51,481 nucleotides of DNA from Bacteroidales bacterium (GTDB lineage Bacteria > Bacteroidota > Bacteroidia > Bacteroidales > UBA932), in the NCBI GenBank assembly GCA_024402095.1, contig JAKSJU010000005.1, positions 1-51,481 on the forward strand, in the 5' to 3' direction. The stretch's first letter is position 1. Every line of letters starts with the position of its first letter. Below are positions 1 through 7,930 of this stretch, one piece after another. The notes below the pieces were generated by a model. It was not told the origin of the DNA and searched no databases. It saw only the letters and a program-made list of their open reading frames with translations. The translations under genes were made by a program, and so were the position numbers.

Positions 1-204
1 GAAAGGCCCGCATTCAGCATTGATGACTTCCCTTATGTCGCTTTCCCTGAAGAAACGGAGCGTGTCCATCATTTCGACCTCAAAGCTGTGGCACGACATG
101 GTGTCTCTGGTTTTCCTGCTCTCAAATACAACGAACCAGATTCCGGCGCAGAATGCTGCGGCGAAAACGGCAAGTAGTATGCATTTGATCCAGGTTCTCA
201 TCAT
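1..204 (-). CDS. ftsQ: Cell division protein FtsQ, N-terminal part (runs off the left edge)
   Basis: FtsQ is a bitopic inner-membrane divisome protein that links FtsL/FtsI to the late division machinery. The visible 68 residues begin MMRTWIKCILLAVFAAAF, a short cytoplasmic start and one membrane segment (about residues 5-26), followed by a periplasmic stretch that would open the POTRA domain. The ORF has no stop inside the window, so it continues past base 1. The start overlaps the murC stop (ATGATGA; either of two tandem ATGs at 204 or 201). Identification rests mainly on the topology and on the position directly after murC, where FtsQ sits in Bacteroidota dcw clusters; the sequence itself is poorly conserved in this family. 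Confidence 0.78.
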   Translation of the reverse strand, partial: MMRTWIKCILLAVFAAAFCAGIWFVVFESRKTRDTMSCHSFEVEMMDTLRFFRESDIREVINAECGPF

Positions 205-1553
205 TTTTTGAGAAGATAATCAGTGATAGGTCCGATGAATCTGTCAATGTCCCCGGCGCCGAAAGTCACAAGAACGTCAAGATTCTCTTTCCGTATCAGG
301 CCCATAAGTTCGTCTTTTCGTATCATGACCTTTTCCGGAGCAGTGACTTTGTCATAGATTATCTTTGACGTTACACCAGGGATTGGTTCCTCTCGCGCCG
401 GATAAATGTCAAGGAGCACAAGTTTGTCGACTTTGCTCAATGCGGCTGCAAATTCGTCGGCGAAGTCCCTTGTCCTGGTGTATAGATGGGGCTGGAAAAT
501 CGCCGTAATCTTCCTTTCAGGGAAAATCTCCCTGATTGACGTGATAGTGCTGTCCAACTCTGCCGGATGATGGGCGTAGTCATCAATATATGTAATTTCC
601 GGAGTGTTGACATGTACGTCCAGACGGCGCTTCACGCCACAGAATGTGCCTATTGCATGCTTGACTTTCTGGGCATCCATTCCGTTGCAGAGGCAGACCG
701 CAGCTGCAGCAATGCTGTTCTCTACGTTAACTTTCCCCAATGCTCCGACTTTGATGTCCTGAAGGACTCCTCCTGGATATACCAGATCGTAGGTATAGTG
801 CCCTGTGGCATCCAGCCTGATATTGTCGGCATGGCAGTCAGCCGCCTTGTTGTCCAGATGATAAGTGAATACTTTTGTGTTGAGCAGTCCGAGCTTGAGC
901 CCGAATTTTGCCACTATTGTCTCTGATACCTGGGCAGCGAATTCTCGGAAAGCTTCACGCATTGTTTCCACGTCTCCGTATATGTCAAGATGGTCGGCAT
1001 CCATCGCCGTGATTGCGGCGATAGCGGGATGCAGCTGCAGGAATGACCTGTCATATTCATCCGCTTCAGCAACTATTGTCTTTGTCTTGCTGACAAGGAG
1101 ATTAGTATTGTAGTTCTTGGAAATACCTCCGAGGAAAGCGGAACAACCGTCGCCTCCTTCCGTGAGGATATGCGCAATCATTGTCGAAGTGGTCGTCTTT
1201 CCGTGTGTCCCTGCAACGGCAAGGCAATTCTGACCCTCTGCTATCTCTCCGAGCATCTCGGAACGTTTGATGATCCGGTATCCGTGTGAGGATACGTATT
1301 GCCTTTCCTGAAGAGAAGCCGGAACGGCGGGCGTATATATGACAAGAGTGTTTTCAACGTCCTGCGGTATAAGGTCCGGTCTGTCATCATAGTGCACTTT
1401 GATCCCTTCGCTGACCAAAGTCCTCGTGAGGCTGGATTCCGTACGGTCGTATCCGCTTACATTCTTGCCTTTAAAGTTGTAGTATCTTGCGATGGCGCTC
1501 ATTCCGATGCCACCGATACCGATCATGTAAATGTTGTCGTACTCTCTTCTCAT
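201..1553 (-). CDS. murC: UDP-N-acetylmuramate--L-alanine ligase
   Basis: Cytoplasmic ATP-dependent ligase that adds L-alanine to UDP-MurNAc, the first step of stem-peptide assembly. At 450 residues it has the usual length. The N-terminal Rossmann-like domain starts with MIGIGGIGMSAIARYY (about residues 10-25), the ATP-binding P-loop is GTHGKTTT (about residue 115), and the central domain carries EADEYDRSFL and the DDYAHHPAE segment typical of MurC. The start codon overlaps the murG stop by four bases (ATGA), so the two are translationally coupled. Its own stop overlaps ftsQ. Nothing unusual in the sequence. Confidence 0.97.
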   Translation of the reverse strand: MRREYDNIYMIGIGGIGMSAIARYYNFKGKNVSGYDRTESSLTRTLVSEGIKVHYDDRPDLIPQDVENTLVIYTPAVPASLQERQYVSSHGYRIIKRSEMLGEIAEGQNCLAVAGTHGKTTTSTMIAHILTEGGDGCSAFLGGISKNYNTNLLVSKTKTIVAEADEYDRSFLQLHPAIAAITAMDADHLDIYGDVETMREAFREFAAQVSETIVAKFGLKLGLLNTKVFTYHLDNKAADCHADNIRLDATGHYTYDLVYPGGVLQDIKVGALGKVNVENSIAAAAVCLCNGMDAQKVKHAIGTFCGVKRRLDVHVNTPEITYIDDYAHHPAELDSTITSIREIFPERKITAIFQPHLYTRTRDFADEFAAALSKVDKLVLLDIYPAREEPIPGVTSKIIYDKVTAPEKVMIRKDELMGLIRKENLDVLVTFGAGDIDRFIGPITDYLLKK

Positions 1554-2674
1554 ATCAGTTTATAGACCTCCTCTGCTATGCTTCCGGCTGCGTCCAGACG
1601 GGCCAGAGGCTTTATATTGTTTTCAATTTCTTTTATTTTCCCCTCGTCGTGGATCAGGGCCATCGCTTCTTCCATCAATTTTGCGACGGCTTCACTGTCT
1701 TTGACTATGAGTCCCGCTCCCTTGTTGACCAGCGCCATGGCATTGTGAGTCTGATGGTCCTCGGCGACATTGGGAGAAGGGACGAATATGGCTGCCTTTG
1801 ACGTTGCGCATATTTCAGAGATGGAAGACGCTCCGCTTCTTGAAATAATCACGTCCGAGGCGGCATAAGCCAGATCCATCCTGCCGATGAAATCGCTGTG
1901 ATGGATGAATGGAAGATCCCTTCCGGCCATGAAATCATCCACGCCCTTCTTGTAATAACGTCCGCACTGCCAGAGGACTTCCACGTCATCCCCTCCGGGA
2001 CAGCCGTCCTCAATCCATTTCCTCATCGCCTTGTTCAATGTGCCACTTCCGAGACTGCCTCCCACGACCAGAAGATGTCTCCTGCCTCTGTCCAGCTTAT
2101 AATATTCAAAGCCTTCCTGCCTGTCAGCATCCGTGTACGGGTGCATTTCCGGCCTGATAGGATTGCCCGTGAATACAATTTTTTCAGCCGGGAAGAATCT
2201 GTCCATCCCGTCATAAGCGACGCAGACTCTGCCGACTTTGCCGCCCAGAAGTTTGTTGGTAAGTCCCGCAAAGCCGTTCTGCTCCTGAATCAGGGCAGGA
2301 ACTTTCTTTCTTACAGCGGCGAAAAGAAGGGGAGCGCTGGCGTAACCGCCCACTCCGATGGCGATGTCCGGCTTGAACTCATCAATGATTTTGCCTGCCA
2401 TCCTGATGCTCCTGGCTATCTTGAACGGTACCTGGGCATCGTTGATGATATTTCGCAGATTCAGCTGACGCTGAATGCCTACAATCGGCAGACCAACTAT
2501 CCTGTAGCCTGCAGCGGGGATTTTCTCCATCTCCATCTTGCCTTCGGCCCCGACAAACAGGATTTCCGTTTCCGGGTTGAGCTCCTTCAGTTTGCCTGCG
2601 ATGGACACTGCCGGAAAGATATGTCCTCCGGTTCCACCTCCGCTGATTATCACTTTAAGTTTTTTATATTCCAT
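1550..2674 (-). CDS. murG: UDP-GlcNAc:lipid I N-acetylglucosaminyltransferase
   Basis: Peripheral inner-membrane GT28 glycosyltransferase that converts lipid I into lipid II. The glycine-rich donor/acceptor loop GGGTGGHIFP is at about residues 12-21, and the C-terminal half has the ISRSGASSISE and PSPNVAEDHQ segments of the UDP-GlcNAc site. I place the start at the ATG at 2674, giving 374 residues and MEYKKLKVIIS. An open frame continues upstream to 2773, but those 33 codons lie inside ftsW and look unrelated to MurG. With this start the gene overlaps the ftsW stop by 11 bases. Confidence 0.96.
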   Translation of the reverse strand: MEYKKLKVIISGGGTGGHIFPAVSIAGKLKELNPETEILFVGAEGKMEMEKIPAAGYRIVGLPIVGIQRQLNLRNIINDAQVPFKIARSIRMAGKIIDEFKPDIAIGVGGYASAPLLFAAVRKKVPALIQEQNGFAGLTNKLLGGKVGRVCVAYDGMDRFFPAEKIVFTGNPIRPEMHPYTDADRQEGFEYYKLDRGRRHLLVVGGSLGSGTLNKAMRKWIEDGCPGGDDVEVLWQCGRYYKKGVDDFMAGRDLPFIHHSDFIGRMDLAYAASDVIISRSGASSISEICATSKAAIFVPSPNVAEDHQTHNAMALVNKGAGLIVKDSEAVAKLMEEAMALIHDEGKIKEIENNIKPLARLDAAGSIAEEVYKLI

Positions 2675-4004
2675 CTTGTTGTTCAGATTCAAATTGATCC
2701 AGGTTGTTGAGTTCGTCAGCAACCTCTTCGCTGATACTGATAAGTGGTCCTTCTTTCTTCTGCTCGTTAGCAATCTTTCTACTTGCGATACGGCTTACTG
2801 ACAGTATGATTCCGAATGCCAGTGAAAAGCACAGAAAGGCCGAATTGCCGTGGCTGATCATAGGCAGTGTCTGCCCGGTAAGGAATCCTATGTCAGAATT
2901 TATGATCATATGCATGAACGCCTGTCCCGTGATCAGAAGGCATAGCCCGGCTACCACGACCTTTCCGTAGTAGTCGTCACAGTTTCTTACTATGATAGAA
3001 CCTCTGGCCAGCAGGCTGACATAAAGCAGAAGTACCATAATGCCTCCAAGCAGTCCGTATTCTTCAATGATAAAACTATACACATAGTCCTCGGAATATA
3101 TAGGAACCACATATCTCTGCGTACTCTGACCGGGGCCCTTGCCCAGGAAACCTCCCTGATGGATCGCAATTTTGGCGCTGTTCATCTGCCGGATTTCATC
3201 AAGCAGTGCATAGTATTCGACGGAGCCTTCCTTGCTTGCCAGGAACTTCTCCTCGTCGCTGGCTTTCTCTCCGTCAAGCCTGCTGAGGACAGTCTCGAAC
3301 CTGTCGAAATACTTGCCGTCGCTGATAAGGAATATTCCAAAAGCCAGCCCGAGTCCAGTGACACCCATCAGGAAAAGGATTGCGGCGTCAATCTTCTTAG
3401 GACTGCCTATGGCTACGGTCAGGAACATGATTCCTCCTATGAAAATTGCGCTGGAAGTGCCTCCGCACCATATCACACAGATACAGGTCAATACGAAAGG
3501 AAGATAAATGAACAGCAGATTCCTGAGGAACGGATTCTTGATAAAATCAAGCTTGTGCTCTTTCCTCGCTGTCAGCGCCCATGCCATATATGCGACCATT
3601 GCGACTTTAGTAACCTCGAAAACATGTATCTGCAATCCTGCGATGCTCAATGTCCTGGTCGCCGAGTTGATGGTCTGGGCATGGATCAGAGGATTGTCAA
3701 CCTTGAAGACAAGGCACAGCAGGAGAACCAGGGAAAGAGGAAAGCCGCAGGCTGAAAGCGTTTTGAAAATCTCAATATTCTTGATGTTGTAGCAGACAAG
3801 AATAAGGCCCAGGCCTATAGCTACAACAGCCATCTGCTCTTTGACAAGGTCAAGGCGGGTCTGTCCCGGCCTGAGGAGCTGGGATGTCGATGAGAAGATC
3901 ACGACAATGGAGAACAGGATCAGCAGCACGGTGATTATCCATACCACCTTGTCCCCTTCAAGATTGTCGATGAAGTTCCAGAATGTGCCTTTCTTGCCGC
4001 TCAT
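2664..4004 (-). CDS. ftsW: SEDS peptidoglycan glycosyltransferase of the divisome
   Basis: FtsW is a polytopic inner-membrane SEDS-family glycosyltransferase that polymerises lipid II at the septum together with the transpeptidase FtsI, which is encoded upstream in the same cluster. The 446-residue protein has about ten hydrophobic segments. Its large extracytoplasmic loop contains GKGPGQSTQRYVVPIYSEDY, and near the C-terminus is GQTLPMISHGNSAFL, both typical of FtsW/RodA. A charged cytoplasmic tail follows. The start lies four bases after the murD stop. RodA is the alternative, but the dcw location makes FtsW far more likely. Confidence 0.95.
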   Translation of the reverse strand: MSGKKGTFWNFIDNLEGDKVVWIITVLLILFSIVVIFSSTSQLLRPGQTRLDLVKEQMAVVAIGLGLILVCYNIKNIEIFKTLSACGFPLSLVLLLCLVFKVDNPLIHAQTINSATRTLSIAGLQIHVFEVTKVAMVAYMAWALTARKEHKLDFIKNPFLRNLLFIYLPFVLTCICVIWCGGTSSAIFIGGIMFLTVAIGSPKKIDAAILFLMGVTGLGLAFGIFLISDGKYFDRFETVLSRLDGEKASDEEKFLASKEGSVEYYALLDEIRQMNSAKIAIHQGGFLGKGPGQSTQRYVVPIYSEDYVYSFIIEEYGLLGGIMVLLLYVSLLARGSIIVRNCDDYYGKVVVAGLCLLITGQAFMHMIINSDIGFLTGQTLPMISHGNSAFLCFSLAFGIILSVSRIASRKIANEQKKEGPLISISEEVADELNNLDQFESEQQDGI

Positions 4005-4008
4005 CAGT

Positions 4009-5349
4009 TTATAATCTTCTTACAGCTTCTTTGAACTGGTCTCCTCTGTCCTCATAACAGGTGAACAGGTCGAAACTTGCGCAGCACGGGCTGAGAAGCA
4101 CGACATCGCCGGAACGGGCCATGCCGGCCGCAGCCTTGACTGCTTCATCGGCGGACCTGGTGTCTACCATGTTCTCTTCCCCGACAATATCCTCGAAGGC
4201 GGCATGAATCTTTGCATTGTCCACGCCGAGGCAGACAATGCCTTTGACCTTGTTCTTTACAAGTTCGTTCAGGACGGAATAGTCATTCCCCTTGTCCGTG
4301 CCTCCTACAATCCAGACAACCGGTCTTGTCTGGCACTCCAGTGCATACCATGCAGCGTCGACGTTAGTTGCCTTGGAATCATTGATGTACAGGACATCTT
4401 TGATGCTGAGTACCGGTTCGAGACGGTGCTCGATAGGCTGGAATGTCTTCAGACTTGAGCGTATGACAGCGTCATCGATTCCTGTGGCCTTTGCCGCAAG
4501 GGCTGCCGCCATGGAATTGTAGATATTGTGTTTTCCTCCGAGAGCCAGCTCTTCAATGAATATCTCACTTTCACTCTTTTCATATTTGACGACAATCTTG
4601 TCATTGTCAAGATATGCGCCCTGCTCGACCTTGCCCTGCTGGGTGAAAGGGAGCATCTTGGCCTTCATTACAATCTTGCTGAGGTGCTCAATAGTGATGG
4701 CATCGTCAGAATCGAATATGAAGCAGTCTTCAGGACGGAGATTCTGTGTGATACGGAATTTTGAAGCCGTATAGTTCTCTATTTTATAGTCGTATCTGTC
4801 AAGATGGTCGGGGGTTATATTAGTGATGACGGCGATGTCGGGACGGAAACTGTAGCAGTTGTCAAGCTGGAAACTACTGATCTCAAGGACATAGTAGTCA
4901 TGCCTTTCGGTGGCTACCTGCAAAGCGTAACTTTTGCCGATATTCCCTCCCAGGCCTACGTTGAGGCCCGCCTGCTGCAGAAGATAGTAGATTACGGAAG
5001 TCGTGGTGGTCTTGCCGTTCGAACCGGTGATGCAAATCTTCTTGGCACTGTCATATCTTGAAGCGAATTCTATTTCGGAAATGACAGGCGTACCCTGTGA
5101 CACAAGCTGCCTGACCATAGGGGCGGTAGAAGGGATGCCCGGACTCTTGATGATTTCGTCCGCATTGAGTATAAGGCCTGACGTGTGGCCTCCCTGCTCA
5201 AAAGGAATATCCCATTCTTTCAGGGTCTTGACATACTCGTCCTTTATTTTTCCGTTGTCGGAAAGGAAGACATCAAATCCTTTGACTTTTGCGAGCACAG
5301 CAGCCCCGACGCCGCTTTCTGCTCCACCCAGAACAACAATTCTTGACAT
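4009..5349 (-). CDS. murD: UDP-MurNAc-L-Ala--D-glutamate ligase
   Basis: Cytoplasmic Mur ligase that adds D-glutamate to UDP-MurNAc-L-Ala. The 446-residue sequence starts MSRIVVLGGAESGVGAAVLA (nucleotide-fold N-domain), has the ATP loop ITGSNGKTTTTS (about residue 108), the ITNITPDHLDRYD segment, and a C-terminal domain with INDSKATN, WIVGGTDKGNDY and LLSPCCASFDLF, the last being typical of MurD. It lies eight bases after mraY and four before ftsW, so it is part of one transcript. Confidence 0.97.
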   Translation of the reverse strand: MSRIVVLGGAESGVGAAVLAKVKGFDVFLSDNGKIKDEYVKTLKEWDIPFEQGGHTSGLILNADEIIKSPGIPSTAPMVRQLVSQGTPVISEIEFASRYDSAKKICITGSNGKTTTTSVIYYLLQQAGLNVGLGGNIGKSYALQVATERHDYYVLEISSFQLDNCYSFRPDIAVITNITPDHLDRYDYKIENYTASKFRITQNLRPEDCFIFDSDDAITIEHLSKIVMKAKMLPFTQQGKVEQGAYLDNDKIVVKYEKSESEIFIEELALGGKHNIYNSMAAALAAKATGIDDAVIRSSLKTFQPIEHRLEPVLSIKDVLYINDSKATNVDAAWYALECQTRPVVWIVGGTDKGNDYSVLNELVKNKVKGIVCLGVDNAKIHAAFEDIVGEENMVDTRSADEAVKAAAGMARSGDVVLLSPCCASFDLFTCYEDRGDQFKEAVRRL

Positions 5350-5357
5350 ATTATTAA

Positions 5358-6509
5358 TTACCTAAGTTTCAACATTGCAAGTGAACCGATTGCCAGAAGT
5401 ATGGCCACCAGCCAGAATCTGACTACAATCATAGGCTCCGGAATTCCTTTCTTCTGATAATGGTGATGGATAGGAGCCATGAGGAACAGCCTCTTTCCTT
5501 CTCCGTATTTCTTCTTTGTGCGTTTGAAATGAAATTTCTGCAGAATGACGGACACGCTCTCGATAAGGAAGATGCCGCAGAGGATAGGCAGCAGCAGTTC
5601 TTTTCTTATCAATACGGCGCTGACTCCGATGACTCCTCCTATCGTCAGACTGCCGGTGTCGCCCATGAAAACCTTTGCAGGATATGTATTGTACCACAGG
5701 AAACCCAGTAGAGCTCCGACGAACGCGGACATGAAAATTGCAACCTCTCCGGAGCCCGGGATGTACATGATGTTCAGGTAGTCCGAATTGAGAAGGTTGC
5801 CTCCGAGGTATGCAAGAACTCCGATCACGATACCGACTATCGCAGAAGTGCCTGCAGCCAGACCGTCCATTCCGTCTGTGAGGTTGGCTCCGTTTGAGCA
5901 GGCGGCGATGACTATGATGATCATCAGCATGTAGATACCCCAGCTGCAGTATGTCCCGATTTGTCCGCTGAAAGGAGAAAGCCATGAATAATCGAACTCG
6001 TGCGCCTTGACGAATGGGATGGTGGTCACGATTTCATCCATCTTGATGGCGGGGCTGAAACACATTGCCAACGCTATGACAAGTCCGAGAGAGAACTGCC
6101 CAATAAGCTTGACCTTGGGGCTGAGACCGTCCTTGTTGTGCTTTATGACCTTGATGTAGTCATCAGCAAAGCCGATGGCGCCGCACCATACCGTTGTCAA
6201 AACCAGAAGCTGTACATAAATGTTGCTCAGATCGCAGACAAGCAGGACGGAAATCAGCATGGAAAGGATTATGATGATTCCTCCCATAGTAGGGGTTCCT
6301 TTTTTCTGCCCTTCTCCTGCGAGGCCGAGATTTCTTACGGTCTCTCCAATCTGATGGCGCTGGAGCGCTTTGATGATGCTCTTTCCTGCGAAGAATGCGA
6401 TAAGCATGCTTATGACATTCGCGAGCATTGCCCTGAAAGAAAGGAAATTCATCAGCCCCAATCCCGGGATGTCAAATTCTTTAATGAAATTATAGATATG
6501 GTACAGCAT
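5358..6509 (-). CDS. mraY: Phospho-MurNAc-pentapeptide transferase (lipid I synthase)
   Basis: Integral membrane enzyme that moves phospho-MurNAc-pentapeptide from UDP to undecaprenyl phosphate, making lipid I. The 383 residues contain about ten transmembrane segments. Signature stretches are GTPTMGG (near residue 73), FADDYIKV (catalytic Asp pair), NLTDGMDGLA with the Mg-binding aspartates, and VFMGDTGSL, followed by APIHHHYQKKG. The start MLYHIYNFIKEFDIPGLG resembles other Bacteroidota MraY. The gene lies eight bases after murE and eight before murD. Confidence 0.97.
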   Translation of the reverse strand: MLYHIYNFIKEFDIPGLGLMNFLSFRAMLANVISMLIAFFAGKSIIKALQRHQIGETVRNLGLAGEGQKKGTPTMGGIIIILSMLISVLLVCDLSNIYVQLLVLTTVWCGAIGFADDYIKVIKHNKDGLSPKVKLIGQFSLGLVIALAMCFSPAIKMDEIVTTIPFVKAHEFDYSWLSPFSGQIGTYCSWGIYMLMIIIVIAACSNGANLTDGMDGLAAGTSAIVGIVIGVLAYLGGNLLNSDYLNIMYIPGSGEVAIFMSAFVGALLGFLWYNTYPAKVFMGDTGSLTIGGVIGVSAVLIRKELLLPILCGIFLIESVSVILQKFHFKRTKKKYGEGKRLFLMAPIHHHYQKKGIPEPMIVVRFWLVAILLAIGSLAMLKLR

Positions 6510-6517
6510 AGGTCCTG

Positions 6518-7921
6518 TTATGATATGGAATCAAATACTTCATTTACGATTTCCTTCTCGTCAAAGTGAAGCTTTTCTTTTCCGAGAATCTGATATGTCT
6601 CATGGCCTTTTCCTGCCAGAAGTATGGTCGAACCGGCAGGAGAGAGCAGTATGGCGGTGCGGATCGCTTCCCTGCGGTCTGAAATGCATACTGCCTTTGA
6701 GAGCCCTGCAGGAGAGAATCCTTTTCTGATGTCTTCAATGATGTCTTCTGTACGTTCAGTACGGCTGTTGTCTGAAGTGACGAAAATCCTGTCAGCATAT
6801 TTCTCGCACACTGCGGCCATTTCGGGACGTTTTGTCCTGTCCCGGTCTCCTCCGCATCCGAACAGGCAGACCAGCTCTTTCTCCGGGGCTACGTCCCTGA
6901 GGGTCTTCAATACATTTTCAAGAGCATCGGGGGTGTGCGCGTAGTCGATGACGACGTTCAAATCCCGTGGGCCTCTCATTACATCAAGCCTTCCCGGTGC
7001 CGATTCAAGTCTGGAAATGGCGACAAGAGCCTCTTCCTTTCCGATACCGAGGGCGATGGCGGCGCAGTAGATCGCAAGTACGTTGTAAGCGTTGTGTGCT
7101 CCCACGAGTTTTGTCCATGTTTCCGTGCCGTCCACTTTCAGCATCATCCCCTCGAAACTTTCCTCCATGATGCGGCAGTTGTGGTCTGCCAGTGATTTGC
7201 AGGAATAAGTCACAACGGAAGCCTTCGTGTTCTGAACCATAACCGAGCCGTTGCGGTCATCAGCATTTGTGATGGCGACTGCCTCAGGACTCAGGTCGTC
7301 GAAGAATTTCTTCTTGCATCTGAGGTATTCCGCAAAAGTCTTGTGGTAGTCCAGATGGTCATGAGTGAGATTTGAGAAGATGCCGACCCTGAACTCAAGA
7401 CCCGCAACCCTTTCCTGCTCGATGCCGATAGAACTGACTTCCATAAAGCAGTATTCGCATCCGGCTTCAACCATCTCGCTGAGCAGTAAGTTGATGGTAA
7501 GGGGATCTGACGTAGTGTTTGCTGTCTCGCTGCGTTTGGTGCCGACGTAGTTTGCTATTGTCGAGAGCAGGCCGCACTCATATCCAAGATTGCGGAACAT
7601 GTTGTACAGCAGGGTTACCGTAGTTGTCTTTCCGTTGGTCCCGGTGATTCCGACAAGATTGAGCTTGCCTGAAGGGTGCCCGTAGAAATTGTCGGCACAT
7701 AGTGCCAGACCCTTTCTGTCTGCATCTATCACGGCGGAAGCTCCGTTGGCCATTGCCGAATCAATATAGTCGTGGCCATCCCCGCTGCACCCCTTTACGG
7801 CGATGAAAGCGGAACCCGGGCAAGCCTTGCGCGAATCACAGCATATCGATGTGATATCGCTTCCGGCGTTGCCATAGACAATGGACGCTCCTGTTCCCTT
7901 AATAATATTCTCAAGTCTCAT
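6518..7921 (-). CDS. murE: UDP-MurNAc-tripeptide synthetase, probably meso-diaminopimelate-adding
   Basis: Mur ligase that adds the third amino acid to UDP-MurNAc-L-Ala-D-Glu. I use the ATG at 7921 (467 residues, MRLENIIKGTG); an in-frame TTG three codons upstream at 7930 abuts the ftsI stop and is the alternative. ATP loop ITGTNGKTTTVT, carbamylated-lysine region and the C-terminal domain with FGCGGDRDRTKR are visible. The substrate-selecting motif, DNPR in meso-DAP enzymes, reads DNSR here (Asp384-Asn385-Ser386-Arg387): the Asn and Arg expected to contact diaminopimelate are kept, the Pro is replaced. The meso-DAP assignment is therefore likely but inferred. Confidence 0.94.
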   Translation of the reverse strand: MRLENIIKGTGASIVYGNAGSDITSICCDSRKACPGSAFIAVKGCSGDGHDYIDSAMANGASAVIDADRKGLALCADNFYGHPSGKLNLVGITGTNGKTTTVTLLYNMFRNLGYECGLLSTIANYVGTKRSETANTTSDPLTINLLLSEMVEAGCEYCFMEVSSIGIEQERVAGLEFRVGIFSNLTHDHLDYHKTFAEYLRCKKKFFDDLSPEAVAITNADDRNGSVMVQNTKASVVTYSCKSLADHNCRIMEESFEGMMLKVDGTETWTKLVGAHNAYNVLAIYCAAIALGIGKEEALVAISRLESAPGRLDVMRGPRDLNVVIDYAHTPDALENVLKTLRDVAPEKELVCLFGCGGDRDRTKRPEMAAVCEKYADRIFVTSDNSRTERTEDIIEDIRKGFSPAGLSKAVCISDRREAIRTAILLSPAGSTILLAGKGHETYQILGKEKLHFDEKEIVNEVFDSIS

Positions 7922-7930
7922 CTGCTTCAA

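Noticed and set aside
1898-2710. A 270-codon plus-strand frame opposite murG.
   Set aside because: MurG covers it fully with all motifs; no ribosome site or family signal for the antisense frame.
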